A DNA stretch of 64,000 nucleotides, from positions 248,001 through 312,000 of the forward strand of contig NZ_PPFE01000001.1 of NCBI RefSeq assembly GCF_002917925.1. Direction: 5' to 3'. The stretch's first letter is position 1, and the number at the start of each line of letters is the position of its first letter. This document shows, in pieces, positions 1 to 10,658 of the stretch. The stretch is from Roseovarius confluentis (GTDB taxonomy: Bacteria > Pseudomonadota > Alphaproteobacteria > Rhodobacterales > Rhodobacteraceae). The notes under the pieces were generated by a model. The model had not been told where the DNA came from. It saw nothing but the letters and a program-made list of their open reading frames with translations, and made no database searches. Position numbers and translations under genes: made by a program.

Positions 1-705
1 TTCGTCGCCAATGTCAGCCACGAATTGCGCACGCCCTTGACCGCGCTTCTCGGTTTCATCGAAACCCTGCGCGGCCCGGCGCGCAATGATCCCGCCGCGA
101 CCGAGCGTTTCCTGGGCACCATGCAAGTCGAGGCCAGCCGGATGGAGCGTCTGGTGAAGGACTTGCTTTCGCTCAGCCGGGTCGAGGCGCAGGAACGCGT
201 GCGTCCCACCGACCGGGTCGATCTGGTCCGGTTGATGCGCGCCGTTATCCATGCCACGCGCCCGATCGCGGACGAGGCCGGCGTCGAGATCGCGTTCGAG
301 ACGACTCTGTCCGACGTCACCGTGCCCGGCGACGCCGACCAGCTGCATCAGATCCTCACCAACCTGATCGAGAACGCCATCAAGTATGGCGGCCCCGGCA
401 AGACCGTCACCCTGATGCTCGAGGCCCATGCCGATCACCCCGCGCTGCGCGGCCCCTCGGCGGTGATTTCCGTCATCGACCAGGGCCCCGGCATCGAGGA
501 GGTGCACATCCCCCGCCTGACCGAACGATTCTACCGGATCGACAGCCACCGCTCGCGCGAGATGGGCGGCACCGGGCTGGGGCTGGCCATCGTCAAGCAC
601 ATCGTCAACCGCCACCGCGGGCGACTGAAGGTGCATTCGGAACTGGGGCAGGGCACCCGATTCGACGTGATTCTGCCCTCGCGCCCGACCGCGCAGCAGA
701 CCTGA
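1..705 (+). CDS. phoR: Phosphate regulon sensor histidine kinase, C-terminal part
   Basis: This gene is cut by the window start, so only the kinase core is present. It opens with the H-box (SHELRTPLT), whose His is the autophosphorylation site. The ATP-binding domain follows, with an N-box (NLIENAIKYGG), a G1 box (DQGPGI) and a G2 box (GTGLGLAIVKHI). The protein ends in a short tail. The kinase type alone does not give the signal. The PhoR assignment comes from position directly upstream of pstSCAB-phoU-phoB in the same direction, the usual alphaproteobacterial layout. PhoR would phosphorylate PhoB at low phosphate and be restrained by PhoU and the Pst transporter. Sensor and membrane segments lie outside the window. 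Confidence 0.9.
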   Translation, partial: FVANVSHELRTPLTALLGFIETLRGPARNDPAATERFLGTMQVEASRMERLVKDLLSLSRVEAQERVRPTDRVDLVRLMRAVIHATRPIADEAGVEIAFETTLSDVTVPGDADQLHQILTNLIENAIKYGGPGKTVTLMLEAHADHPALRGPSAVISVIDQGPGIEEVHIPRLTERFYRIDSHRSREMGGTGLGLAIVKHIVNRHRGRLKVHSELGQGTRFDVILPSRPTAQQT

Positions 706-774
706 TGCACCGCTCATTTTCGCGCCCCGACGTCAACCTCAATTAATTCGTCCTTAACGCCCGGAAAATGCAGC

Positions 775-803
775 CTGTCATGAAACCGTTACAAAACTGT
801 AAC
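775..803 (+). promoter_or_regulatory. Pho box (PhoB binding site) upstream of pstS
   Basis: Three 7-bp direct repeats with 4-bp A-rich spacers are visible: CTGTCAT at 775, CCGTTAC at 786 and CTGTAAC at 797. The 11-bp period and the CTGTCAT-type unit match the known PhoB consensus. The site lies about 85 bp before the pstS start, so PhoB should activate pstS here when phosphate is scarce. One unit more than the minimal two-unit box suggests strong binding. Confidence 0.85.
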
Positions 804-887
804 AGAAGCGTCGTGCCCGAGGCGTAGCAGAGCGCCAAGGTCGCCCGCTGCAAGGTGACCGGGATACATGGATATCAGGAGCTATAT

Positions 888-1928
888 ATGTCCTTCATGA
901 AAATGACCGCCTCCACCCTGGCGATCGCGGCCGTTTCGGCCACCGCTGCCGCTGCACGTGACAACGTCCAGGTTGCCGGTTCTTCCACCGTTCTGCCCTA
1001 CGCGTCGATCGTGGCCGAGCTCTTCGGCGAAAACACCGACTTCCCGACCCCGGTCGTGGAATCGGGCGGCTCGTCGGCTGGCCTGAAACGCTTCTGCGAA
1101 GGCGTTGGCGAAAACACCATCGACGTGGCGAACGCCTCGCGCGCCATCCGCGAAAAAGAGATCCAGGCCTGCGCCGACAACGGCGTGACCGACATCATCG
1201 AAGTGCGCATCGGCTATGACGGCATTGTCTTCGCCAGCCAGCAGTCCGGTCCCGCGTTCACCGCGTTCGAGCCCACCGACATCTTCAACGCCATCGGCGC
1301 CACCGTCCTGAAAGACGGCGAGCTGGTCGAGAACACCCACGAAAGCTGGGCCGAGTTCAACTCCGACCTGCCCGATGCCGAAATCGCGATGTTCATCCCC
1401 GGCACCAAGCACGGCACCCGCGAAGTCTTCGAAGAGAAGGTTCTGCTGATCGGCTGCGAGGAAACCGGCGCGATGCAGGCCATGCTGGACAGCGGCATGA
1501 GCGAAGACGAAGCCGAGGACTCGTGCCTCGACGTCCGTCAGGACGGCAAGTCGGTCGATATCGACGGCGACTACACCGAAACCCTGGCGCGCATCGACGC
1601 CAACACCAACGGCATCGGCGTGTTCGGCCTGGCGTTCTACGAGAACAACACCGACAAACTGAAGGTCGCCACGATGAGCGGCATCGAGCCCTCGACCGAC
1701 ACCATCGCCTCGGGTGAATATCCGGTGTCGCGCCCGCTGTTCTTCTACGTCAAGAAAGCGCATATCGGCGTGATCCCCGGCCTGAAAGAGTACGCCCAGT
1801 TCTTCGTCGCCGACGAGATCGCAGGCCCCGGCGGCCCGCTGTCGAACTACGGCCTGGTCGCGGACCCGGAACTGGCGGCCACGCAGTCGGCTGTCGAGGC
1901 CGAAGAAACCATGGGCAGCGGCTCCTGA
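888..1928 (+). CDS. pstS: Phosphate ABC transporter, periplasmic phosphate-binding protein
   Basis: PstS captures phosphate in the periplasm and delivers it to the PstCA permease. The protein has an N-terminal signal peptide (ATAAA region) and then the family opening VAGSSTVLPY, whose Ser/Thr residues bind phosphate. A second binding segment, GTKHGTREVF, follows. I chose the ATG at 888 because AGGAG lies just upstream; an in-frame start 33 bp earlier would add residues ahead of the signal peptide. At about 346 residues it has normal length. It is the first gene of the pst operon and sits behind the Pho box. An 83-bp gap separates it from pstC, which often leads to more PstS than permease. Confidence 0.93.
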   Translation: MSFMKMTASTLAIAAVSATAAAARDNVQVAGSSTVLPYASIVAELFGENTDFPTPVVESGGSSAGLKRFCEGVGENTIDVANASRAIREKEIQACADNGVTDIIEVRIGYDGIVFASQQSGPAFTAFEPTDIFNAIGATVLKDGELVENTHESWAEFNSDLPDAEIAMFIPGTKHGTREVFEEKVLLIGCEETGAMQAMLDSGMSEDEAEDSCLDVRQDGKSVDIDGDYTETLARIDANTNGIGVFGLAFYENNTDKLKVATMSGIEPSTDTIASGEYPVSRPLFFYVKKAHIGVIPGLKEYAQFFVADEIAGPGGPLSNYGLVADPELAATQSAVEAEETMGSGS

Positions 1929-2011
1929 GCCTCTGACCTTCCGGGGGCGGCATATTCCGCCGCCCCCAACCCCTTTTAGGTAATTTTTCCAGACAGACGG
2001 ATGGGGGGCTC

Positions 2012-3484
2012 ATGCCGACACTCTGGCTATTCCTGATCGTGCTTGGCGTCGCGGCCGCGGGCTATGTGCTCGGGCGCGGGCGGGCGCTTCAAAGCGTGGA
2101 GGGCGACAACCGCAAGCTCCACTCCCTGCCGTCCTATTACGGATCGAACGTCCTGATCAAAGTGGTCGTGCCAGCCTTTCTGCTGATGATCGCCTGGCTG
2201 CTGATCCAGCCCATCGTGGTCGGCAACACGATCTCGGGCATGATCCCTGACCGTTCGGTCGACAACAAGGGCTCGCTGGGGCTGGTGATGGCCGAGGTCC
2301 GCCGCACCGCCGAAGGCCTCGACAATGCCATTGCCCAGGGGCTGATGGACGAAGACTTCGTCAACAACGCTCGCGCCGACCTCGCCGATGTCACACAGCG
2401 GCTCAAGGATGCGGGCCAGATCGTCACCTCCGAGGTGACCCAGCCCATCCTGAACGCTGCGCAGCGCTACCGGGTCATGAACGCCACCGGCAACCTCATG
2501 ATGACCATCGCGGTGCTCGTGCTGGCCGTGCTCGGCGCGCTCTGGGGCCTGCGCGAATCCCACGGCGATTTCCGTGCCCGCAACACGGTCGAGAAAAGCA
2601 TCCGCGCGCTGCTGATCGGCGCGGCCTCCATCGCCATCCTGACCACGATCGGCATCATCCTGTCGCTCGTGTTCAACACGATCGAGTTCTTCCGGCTTTA
2701 TCCCGCGTCCGATTTCTTCTTCGGCACCAACTGGGCGCCCAGCTTCTCGGGCCGGGGCGGCAGTTCCGACCTCGGCGTGCTGCCGCTTCTGTGGGGCACG
2801 TTCTACATCTCCATCGTGGCGCTGGCCGTGGCCGTGCCCATCGGGCTTTTCGCCGCCATCTACCTGTCGGAGTACGCCTCGCCCAAGGTTCGCTCTGTCG
2901 CCAAGCCGCTGCTCGAGGTGCTGGCGGGTATCCCCACCATCGTCTACGGTCTTTTCGCCCTGCTGACGGTCGGCCCGCTGTTGCTGAAGGTCTTCGGCGA
3001 TGACGGGCTTGGCATCATGCAGGCCGGCACCGCCGTCATGACCGCCGGTCTGGTGATGGGCATCATGCTCATCCCATTCGTCAGCTCGCTTTCCGACGAC
3101 ATCATCAACGCCGTGCCCCAGTCCATGCGCGACGGCTCCTACGGCCTTGGCGCCACGCAATCGGAAACCATCCGCCAGGTGGTGCTGCCCGCCGCGCTGC
3201 CGGGCATCGTGGGCGCCATCCTGCTGGCCGCGTCCCGCGCCATCGGCGAGACGATGATCGTGGTTCTGGGGGCAGGGGCCGCGGCAAGGCTCAGCCTCAA
3301 CCCGTTCGAGGCCATGACCACCGTCACCGCCAAGATCGTCAGCCAGCTGACGGGCGACGCCGACTTCGCCTCGCCCGAGGCGCTGGTCGCCTTCGCCTTG
3401 GGCATGACCCTCTTCGTCATCACGCTGGGGCTCAACGTCTTCGCCCTCTACATCGTGCGCAAATACCGGGAGCAGTACGAATGA
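2012..3484 (+). CDS. pstC: Phosphate ABC transporter permease PstC
   Basis: This is an inner-membrane permease subunit that pairs with PstA to carry phosphate. The C-terminal half holds the binding-protein-dependent transport domain, with the EAA-like loop around SYGLGATQSETIRQVVLPAA that contacts PstB. At 490 residues it is far longer than the E. coli protein (about 319). The extra N-terminal region contains further membrane segments and a soluble stretch, as in many alphaproteobacterial PstC proteins. The stop overlaps the pstA start by 4 bp (ATGA), which implies translational coupling. Confidence 0.92.
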   Translation: MPTLWLFLIVLGVAAAGYVLGRGRALQSVEGDNRKLHSLPSYYGSNVLIKVVVPAFLLMIAWLLIQPIVVGNTISGMIPDRSVDNKGSLGLVMAEVRRTAEGLDNAIAQGLMDEDFVNNARADLADVTQRLKDAGQIVTSEVTQPILNAAQRYRVMNATGNLMMTIAVLVLAVLGALWGLRESHGDFRARNTVEKSIRALLIGAASIAILTTIGIILSLVFNTIEFFRLYPASDFFFGTNWAPSFSGRGGSSDLGVLPLLWGTFYISIVALAVAVPIGLFAAIYLSEYASPKVRSVAKPLLEVLAGIPTIVYGLFALLTVGPLLLKVFGDDGLGIMQAGTAVMTAGLVMGIMLIPFVSSLSDDIINAVPQSMRDGSYGLGATQSETIRQVVLPAALPGIVGAILLAASRAIGETMIVVLGAGAAARLSLNPFEAMTTVTAKIVSQLTGDADFASPEALVAFALGMTLFVITLGLNVFALYIVRKYREQYE

Positions 3485-4815
3485 CCGACGCAACGCTCAA
3501 CGGCGCCAGCGGCGGCGGCCACGGCCGCTCCTCGCTCAAGACCATCGACGCGAACACCAAACGGCGAAACGCGGCCGAGAAACGCTTCCGCGCCTACGGC
3601 ATGGCGGCCATCGGCATCGGGCTCTTTTTCCTCGTGGTGCTGTTCTTCTCGATCATCCGCTCGGGCCTTCCGGCCTTCACCCAGACCGTGGTGGAGATGG
3701 AGTTCACCATCACGCAGGAACAGTACGAGGAGGCCGAGGGCCAGCTTTTCAAGACCAAGGCCTATTCCAACCTGTTCATCACCCAGCTTCAGCAGCAACT
3801 CGAAGAACGCGGGCTGGAGCTGGACTTCGACGAAGCCGCCATCGAACGCCTGCTGGGCAAGGTCGGCGGCAACCTGCGCGAATACTATGCCGGCAACCAG
3901 AACCGCATTGGCGAGCCGGTGGAGTTCTCGCTCTCGGCCTCGTCGCGCGTCGACGGCTATTTCAACGGTCGCGTCACCCGCGAAAGCATGCAGGACAGCC
4001 GGTTCCTCATGGCTTCCGACCTTGATCTGGTGGATGCCATGGCCGAGGCGGGCATCATCAAGTCCGAGTTCAACTGGAACTTCATCACCGGCGCGGATTC
4101 CGGCGTGGACAACCCCGGCGGCGCGGGCATCGGTGCGTCGGTCGTGGGCTCGTTCTTCATGATGCTGGTGGTGCTGGTCCTGTCGCTGCCCATCGGCGTC
4201 GCCGCCTCGATCTATCTCGAGGAATTCGCACCGCAGAACCGCTTCACCGACCTCATCGAGGTCAACATCTCGAATCTCGCCGCCGTGCCCTCCATCGTCT
4301 TCGGCATCCTTGGCCTTGCCGTCTTCATCCAGTTCATGCACCTGCCGCAATCGGCCCCGCTGGTGGGCGGGCTGGTGCTGACACTGATGACCCTGCCGAC
4401 GATCATCATCTCGACCCGCGCCTCGCTCAAATCCGTGCCGCCGTCGATCCGTGACGCGGCGCTCGGGGTCGGGGCGTCCAAGATGCAGGCGGTCTTTCAC
4501 CACGTCCTGCCGCTGGCCATGCCCGGCATCCTGACCGGCACCATCATCGGCCTCGCGCAGGCCCTGGGCGAAACCGCGCCGCTGCTGCTCATCGGCATGG
4601 TCGGCTTCGTCGCCCGCGGCTACCCCGACGGCTTCGTCGCCGGCTTCACCGAACCGAACTCGGCCATGCCCGCCCAGATCTACACCTGGGCCGCCCGCGC
4701 CGACGCCAGCTTCTATGAGAAAGCCTGGGGCGGGATCATCATCCTGCTGGCCTTCCTGCTTACCATGAACATCATCGCCATCATCCTGCGCCGCCGCTTC
4801 GAGCGCCGCTGGTAG
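3481..4815 (+). CDS. pstA: Phosphate ABC transporter permease PstA
   Basis: This is the second permease subunit of the phosphate transporter. A cytoplasmic N-terminus is followed by one membrane helix near residues 40-60. A periplasmic insert of roughly 150 residues follows, then the six-helix permease domain with the loop [20 protein letters not shown] that docks on PstB. It is 444 residues long, again longer than the E. coli form because of the insert. It overlaps pstC by 4 bp and lies 14 bp before pstB, so all three are probably translated from one message. Confidence 0.92.
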   Translation: MTDATLNGASGGGHGRSSLKTIDANTKRRNAAEKRFRAYGMAAIGIGLFFLVVLFFSIIRSGLPAFTQTVVEMEFTITQEQYEEAEGQLFKTKAYSNLFITQLQQQLEERGLELDFDEAAIERLLGKVGGNLREYYAGNQNRIGEPVEFSLSASSRVDGYFNGRVTRESMQDSRFLMASDLDLVDAMAEAGIIKSEFNWNFITGADSGVDNPGGAGIGASVVGSFFMMLVVLVLSLPIGVAASIYLEEFAPQNRFTDLIEVNISNLAAVPSIVFGILGLAVFIQFMHLPQSAPLVGGLVLTLMTLPTIIISTRASLKSVPPSIRDAALGVGASKMQAVFHHVLPLAMPGILTGTIIGLAQALGETAPLLLIGMVGFVARGYPDGFVAGFTEPNSAMPAQIYTWAARADASFYEKAWGGIIILLAFLLTMNIIAIILRRRFERRW

Positions 4816-4829
4816 AAAGGGACCTCCCC

Positions 4830-5627
4830 ATGTACGATACGCCAAATACGGAGAGAGCCGTGGATCAGAAAGACATCAAATTCTCGGCCAAGGGCGTTCA
4901 GGTCTATTACGGCGACACCCACGCCATCAAGGACGTGGACGTGGCGCTGGAAGACAAGACCGTCACCGCCTTCATCGGGCCGTCCGGCTGTGGCAAGTCC
5001 ACCTTCCTGCGCTGTCTCAACCGGATGAACGACACGATCGACATCTGCCGGGTCGAGGGCGATATCCTGCTCGATGGCGAGGATATCTACGACAAGAAAG
5101 TGGACCCGGTGCAACTGCGCGCCAAGGTCGGCATGGTGTTCCAGAAACCCAACCCGTTCCCCAAGTCGATCTACGACAACATCGCCTACGGCCCCCGCAT
5201 CCACGGCATGGCCAAGAACAAGGCAGACCTGGACGAGATCGTCGAACGTGCCCTGCGCCGCGGCGCCATCTGGGACGAGGTCAAGGACCGCCTGCAAGCG
5301 CCCGGCACCGGGCTTTCGGGCGGCCAGCAGCAGCGTCTCTGCATCGCCCGCGCCGTCGCGACGGAGCCCGAAGTGCTCCTGATGGACGAGCCCTGTTCAG
5401 CGCTCGACCCCATCGCCACGGCCCAGGTCGAGGAACTGATCGACGAGCTGCGCACGCAGTATTCCGTGGTCATCGTGACCCACTCGATGCAACAGGCCGC
5501 GCGCGTCAGCCAGAAGACCGCCTTCTTCCACCTGGGCAACCTCGTGGAATTCGGCGAAACCGGCAAGATCTTCACCAACCCCGAAGATCCCCGCACCGAA
5601 AGCTACATCACCGGCCGGATCGGCTAA
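4830..5627 (+). CDS. pstB: Phosphate ABC transporter ATP-binding protein
   Basis: PstB is the ATPase that powers phosphate import through PstCA. The Walker A motif is GPSGCGKST, the ABC signature is LSGGQQQR and the Walker B motif is VLLMDEP followed by CSALDP. A Q-loop ([10 protein letters not shown]) and a switch His ([10 protein letters not shown]) are also present. Length (265 residues) is normal for PstB. With PhoU it also takes part in silencing PhoR when phosphate is plentiful. It lies in the middle of the operon, 12 bp before phoU. Confidence 0.95.
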   Translation: MYDTPNTERAVDQKDIKFSAKGVQVYYGDTHAIKDVDVALEDKTVTAFIGPSGCGKSTFLRCLNRMNDTIDICRVEGDILLDGEDIYDKKVDPVQLRAKVGMVFQKPNPFPKSIYDNIAYGPRIHGMAKNKADLDEIVERALRRGAIWDEVKDRLQAPGTGLSGGQQQRLCIARAVATEPEVLLMDEPCSALDPIATAQVEELIDELRTQYSVVIVTHSMQQAARVSQKTAFFHLGNLVEFGETGKIFTNPEDPRTESYITGRIG

Positions 5628-5639
5628 GGAGCGCACGCT

Positions 5640-6365
5640 ATGAACGACGAACACATCTCATCGGCCTTCGACCGCGACCTCGAAACCGTCCAGGCGCTAA
5701 TCATGAAGATGGGCGGCCTGGTCGAAGAGGCGATCATGAACGCCGCCATCTCGCTCGACACCCGCGACGAGGAACTGGCCGAAAAGGTCCGTGCCGGCGA
5801 CCGCGTGATCGACGACCTCGAAGAGCAGATCGACCAGGAAACCGCGCGGACCATCGCCCTGCGCGCGCCCACCGCCATCGACCTGCGCGTCATCCTGACG
5901 GTGATGAAAATCGCCTCGAACCTGGAGCGCATCGGCGATTACGCCAAGAACATGGCCAAGCGCACCACGGTGCTGTCGCAGATGACCCCGATCACCGGCG
6001 CCACCGCCTCGCTGCGCCGCATGGCCCGCGAGACCGAACGCATGCTGCGCGACGTGCTGGACGCCTATATCCAGCGCGACGCCGAGCTGGCCCGCGAGGT
6101 GATCCAGCGCGACCACGACGTGGACCAGATGTACAACGCGCTCTTCCGCGAGTTCCTGACCTTCATGATGGAAGACCCGCGCAACATCACGCCCTGCATG
6201 CACCTGCATTTCATCGCCAAGAACACCGAGCGCATGGGCGACCACGTCACCAACATCGCCGAACAGGTGGTCTATCTCGTCACCGGCACCATGCCGGAGG
6301 ACGGCCGCCCCAAGAGCGACAAGACATCGCTGGATCCCAAGGTCTCGCCCCAGGTCGGCGCATAA
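5640..6365 (+). CDS. phoU: Phosphate transport system regulator PhoU
   Basis: PhoU is a cytoplasmic all-helical protein that links Pst transport to PhoR and prevents runaway phosphate uptake. The sequence shows the two PhoU repeats, with E/DxxxD metal-binding helices such as RIGDYAKNMAKR in the first half and RMGDHVTNIAEQ in the second. The length of 241 residues is typical. It sits between pstB and phoB with short spacers, the expected operon position. Confidence 0.94.
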   Translation: MNDEHISSAFDRDLETVQALIMKMGGLVEEAIMNAAISLDTRDEELAEKVRAGDRVIDDLEEQIDQETARTIALRAPTAIDLRVILTVMKIASNLERIGDYAKNMAKRTTVLSQMTPITGATASLRRMARETERMLRDVLDAYIQRDAELAREVIQRDHDVDQMYNALFREFLTFMMEDPRNITPCMHLHFIAKNTERMGDHVTNIAEQVVYLVTGTMPEDGRPKSDKTSLDPKVSPQVGA

Positions 6366-6383
6366 CGAAGGACATCAATCGTC

Positions 6384-7073
6384 ATGGCAAGCGAACAGCC
6401 CAGCGTTCTTCTGGTCGAGGATGAACCGGCACAGCGCGAAGTGCTGGCCTACAACCTCGAGGCCGACGGCTTTGCCGTAACCAAGGCGGAAAACGGCGAA
6501 GAGGCCCTGATGCTGGTCGAGGAAGGCGCGCCCGACCTCATCCTGCTGGACTGGATGTTGCCCAACGTGTCGGGCATCGAGGTCTGCCGCCAGCTCAAGA
6601 CCCGCTCGGAAACGCGCAACGTGCCCATCATCATGCTCTCGGCCCGCTCCGAGGAGGTGGACCGCGTGCGGGGGCTCGAAACCGGCGCCGACGACTACGT
6701 GATCAAGCCATACTCGGTCATCGAACTCATGGCCCGCGTCCGCGCGCAACTGCGCCGCACCCGGCCCTCGACCGTGGGCGAACGGCTGGAATACGAGGAT
6801 ATCATCCTCGATTCCGAGACCCACCGCGTCACCCGCAAGGGCGAGGGCCTGAAACTGGGCCCGACCGAGTTCCGGCTGCTCTCGACCTTCATGGAAAAAC
6901 CGGGCCGCGTCTGGAGCCGCGAACAACTGCTCGACCGCGTCTGGGGCCGCGACATCTATGTCGACACCCGCACCGTCGATGTCCATATCGGCCGGCTGCG
7001 CAAGGCGCTCTGTCAGCATGGCGGCGACGACCCGCTGCGCACGGTGCGCGGAGCCGGGTATTCCCTCGGCTGA
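6384..7073 (+). CDS. phoB: Phosphate regulon response regulator
   Basis: PhoB is the OmpR-family response regulator of the phosphate regulon. The receiver domain (about residues 1-120) carries the acidic pair near VEDEPAQ, the phosphoacceptor Asp in LILLDWMLP and the conserved Lys in VIKPY. The winged-helix DNA-binding domain (about 130-229) contains the recognition region VDTRTVDVHIGRLRKAL. It is the last gene of the operon whose first transporter gene has a Pho box, so it probably autoregulates. A long hairpin follows 30 bp after its stop. Confidence 0.95.
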   Translation: MASEQPSVLLVEDEPAQREVLAYNLEADGFAVTKAENGEEALMLVEEGAPDLILLDWMLPNVSGIEVCRQLKTRSETRNVPIIMLSARSEEVDRVRGLETGADDYVIKPYSVIELMARVRAQLRRTRPSTVGERLEYEDIILDSETHRVTRKGEGLKLGPTEFRLLSTFMEKPGRVWSREQLLDRVWGRDIYVDTRTVDVHIGRLRKALCQHGGDDPLRTVRGAGYSLG

Positions 7074-7102
7074 CCGCGCGCCCGTGGTCGGCGGCGAGAC
7101 AT

Positions 7103-7163
7103 GAGTATTTTCGGCAAGAAAAAGCAGCAGGATGCGCCCGGCTTTTTCTTGCTCCAAATACTC
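7103..7163. repeat. Long inverted repeat after phoB (GAGTATTT type)
   Basis: The arms are GAGTATTT (7103) with AAATACTC (7156), and inside them GCAAGAAAAAGC (7114) with GCTTTTTCTTGC (7141). It sits between the convergent ends of phoB and the LysR gene. A run of A residues follows at 7167-7176, giving a T run on the minus strand but on the wrong side of the hairpin for a simple terminator. From memory, this type of sequence recurs between genes in Rhodobacteraceae. It may act as a bidirectional 3'-end structure. Confidence 0.6.
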
Positions 7164-7215
7164 AAATCAAAAAAATAAAGCGTGGCGCAGCCACACAATC
7201 GGGTCACGCCACATG

Positions 7216-8124
7216 TTACCGGGGCAGGGGGTCTTCGTCCTCCGCCTGCGGCGCCAGCCAGTCGCGGAACTTCACCACCGCGCTGTCCTGCGCCTTCTCC
7301 TCGGGCCAGACCAGGTGATAGGCGCCCGGGCTGTCCGTGCGCCCACCCCAAACGGTCACCAGCTTGCCCGTGGCCAGGTCCTGTTCGGCCAGGTAGTCCG
7401 GCAAGAGCGCCACGCCCAGCCCGTGCAAGGCGGCCTGCGTGATGGTCGAGAACTGGTCATAGATCGTGCCCGCCACCGTGCCCGTCTCGACACCGTGCGC
7501 GGCGAACCACGCGCGCCACGCCTCGGGCCGCGTCTCGATATGCATGAGAGGCAGGGACAGCACATCGCCCGGTCCCGATACCTGCATCCGTTCCAGCAGC
7601 GCTGGCGCGGCAACTGCCACCACCGCCTCGCTTTTCAGCCGCAGACTTTGCGTGCCGGGCCAGCCACCATCCCCGAAAAGTATAGCCGCATCAAACGGTT
7701 CCGCGGCAAAGTTGAACGGCTTCAACCGGGTCGACAGGTTCAGTGTCACTTCCGGATGCGCCGCGGCAAACTCCGGCAGCCGCGGCACCAGCCAGCGCAT
7801 CCCGAAGGTCGGCAATATCGCCAGGTTCAGACTGCCGCCCCCGGGGTTCAGCGCCAGCTTAAGCGAGGCCTGGCTGATCCGGGTCAGCGCCGCGCGCGTC
7901 TCGCCGGCGTATTCCCGGGTCTCGGGTGTCAGCCGCACGCGCCGCCCTTCGCGCACGAACAACGGCACGCCCAGCTGGCTCTCCAGCGTCTGCAATTGCC
8001 GGCTCACCGCGCTCTGGCTCAGGTTCAGCTCCTCGGCCACCGCCGTCAGGCTGCCCAGCCGCTCCAGCGCCTCCAGCGCGCGCAAGGCGCCCAGCGATGG
8101 CAGAAAGCGACGGGGCAGGGACAT
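7216..8124 (-). CDS. LysR-family transcriptional regulator (GcvA-like), probable regulator of gcdH
   Basis: The N-terminal helix-turn-helix spans about residues 10-65 ([20 protein letters not shown]). A substrate-binding domain of the GcvA/AmpR type follows, beginning near residue 95 ([14 protein letters not shown]). Length (302 residues) is normal for LysR proteins. It is divergent from glutaryl-CoA dehydrogenase with a 105-bp intergenic region, a common arrangement for a LysR activator and its target. I infer that it responds to a lysine, tryptophan or glutarate breakdown intermediate. The ligand cannot be read from the sequence. Confidence 0.88.
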   Translation of the reverse strand: MSLPRRFLPSLGALRALEALERLGSLTAVAEELNLSQSAVSRQLQTLESQLGVPLFVREGRRVRLTPETREYAGETRAALTRISQASLKLALNPGGGSLNLAILPTFGMRWLVPRLPEFAAAHPEVTLNLSTRLKPFNFAAEPFDAAILFGDGGWPGTQSLRLKSEAVVAVAAPALLERMQVSGPGDVLSLPLMHIETRPEAWRAWFAAHGVETGTVAGTIYDQFSTITQAALHGLGVALLPDYLAEQDLATGKLVTVWGGRTDSPGAYHLVWPEEKAQDSAVVKFRDWLAPQAEDEDPLPR

Positions 8125-8174
8125 CTATGCGGTTTCCTCATGAACATATGCCGAATTGCCGCTTTTTATTGCGC

Positions 8175-8188
8175 TTATCTCAGGATAA
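8175..8188. promoter_or_regulatory. Possible LysR box between the LysR gene and gcdH
   Basis: TTATC and GATAA are arranged as an inverted repeat around a 4-bp centre, fitting the T-N11-A rule for LysR operators. The site lies about 42 bp upstream of the gcdH start and 51 bp from the LysR start. It is a single weak motif in an AT-rich patch. Confidence 0.4.
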
Positions 8189-8229
8189 ATTCAAGCCAAA
8201 GCACATTCGCCCTGTATAAGGAGACCGCC

Positions 8230-9453
<1,224 letters not shown>

Positions 9454-9493
9454 AGCCGAAACAAGGCGTTGCGGGGCAGGGGACTGCCCTGCT

Positions 9494-9883
9494 CTACGGG
9501 CCGTTGCCGGTGAACCGCCGCGCGTAATCGCTCAGCACCAGCAGGCCGCCGGCAATTGCCCAGTTCTTGACGAAGATCGACATCTGCCAGCCATCCTCGG
9601 GCTGGAAGTGGAAAATGCTCGTCACCATGCAATAGACGCTCAGCGCCAGCGCCACCCAACGCGTGGCGTATCCCATCAACAATGCCAGACCGGCCACCGC
9701 GTTGAACACCAGCGCGGGCCAGATCAGCCAACCGGGCAAGCCCAGATTACCCAGCAGCGCCATGCCTTGCTCTGGTCCCAACGCTTTCTGCACCGCACCG
9801 GCCAGGAACAACACCGCGATCAACGTGCGTCCCACGCGCAGGGTCACTGGCGTTGCGGTCGGGGTGGGGTCTGTCGCGGCCAT
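9494..9883 (-). CDS. DoxX-family small membrane protein
   Basis: About 129 residues with four predicted membrane helices. It has the DoxX-type start (GRTLIAVLFLAGAVQKALGP) and end (DGWQMSIFVKNWAIAGGLLVL). DoxX-like proteins are inner-membrane proteins of mostly unclear role, sometimes tied to redox stress. I chose the ATG at 9883 because GGGAGA sits 7 bp upstream. A longer frame would add about 39 residues without hydrophobic or domain character. It is convergent with gcdH, with no obvious operon partner. Confidence 0.8.
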   Translation of the reverse strand: MAATDPTPTATPVTLRVGRTLIAVLFLAGAVQKALGPEQGMALLGNLGLPGWLIWPALVFNAVAGLALLMGYATRWVALALSVYCMVTSIFHFQPEDGWQMSIFVKNWAIAGGLLVLSDYARRFTGNGP

Positions 9884-10214
9884 CAAGCGTCTCCCTGGCG
9901 TCGTGTCCCGGTCCATGCGCGGATACAGGTCATGTAAAGCCACGCAAACACGGGGCGAGAAGTTTCCAACCGGACACTTCCTGATACGTGGTAAGCGCAT
10001 AATCAGTATTATGTTAAATATGTAGGCATCCCGGAAAACTCCCTCGGCCAGCTAAAACCCAGACACAGCAAAGGTTTGACCGGATCAGCTCACCCTCGTA
10101 CCGAAGTCGTCAGCCACGATGCCACACTGCCGCACAGAGAGCCAGACCCCGCAACTCTCACTCGACACCACCGTATGTCACGGTCTATGACGTAGCGGAA
10201 AGGACGCGCGCCAC

Positions 10215-10658
10215 ATGACTTCCATCCTGATCCTCAACGGGCCCAACCTCAACCTCCTCGGCACCCGCCAGCCAGAGGTCTACGGGACCACGACGCTGGG
10301 TGACATCGAGGCCCAATGCACCAAGGCGGCCCGGTCGCTCGGCCTGACCCTCGCCTTTGCCCAATCCAATTCCGAGGGCGCGATGGTCGACATGATCCAT
10401 GAGGCCCGCGGCACGCATGACGGCCTCATCCTCAACGCCGGCGCCTACACACACACCTCCATCGCTCTCATGGACGCGATCTCCAGCGTCGGGATCCCCA
10501 CGATCGAGCTGCATCTCAGCAATATCCACGCACGCGAAGAGTTTCGTCACACCTCCTACATCGCAAAAGTCGCCCTCGGGGTGATCTGCGGTTTCGGCGC
10601 GCATGGCTACACGCTCGCGCTTCAGGCCATGGCCAACCACCTGGAGGCTACCACGTGA
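10215..10658 (+). CDS. aroQ: 3-dehydroquinate dehydratase, type II
   Basis: This is the cytoplasmic shikimate-pathway enzyme that dehydrates 3-dehydroquinate to 3-dehydroshikimate. The 147-residue protein shows the type II hallmarks. These are the start LNGPNLNLLGTRQPEVYG with the catalytic Arg/Tyr loop, the segment LNAGAYTHTSIA, and ELHLSNIHAREEFR with the catalytic His. Type II enzymes are dodecamers. The stop overlaps the GTG of the following LuxR-type gene (GTGA), so the two are probably translated together, an unusual pairing. Confidence 0.95.
   Translation: MTSILILNGPNLNLLGTRQPEVYGTTTLGDIEAQCTKAARSLGLTLAFAQSNSEGAMVDMIHEARGTHDGLILNAGAYTHTSIALMDAISSVGIPTIELHLSNIHAREEFRHTSYIAKVALGVICGFGAHGYTLALQAMANHLEATT

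Noticed and set aside
7132..8229. N-terminal extension of the gcdH frame by over 1 kb
   Set aside because: It is antisense to the LysR gene and has no domain. A ribosome-binding site and the family start are at 8230.
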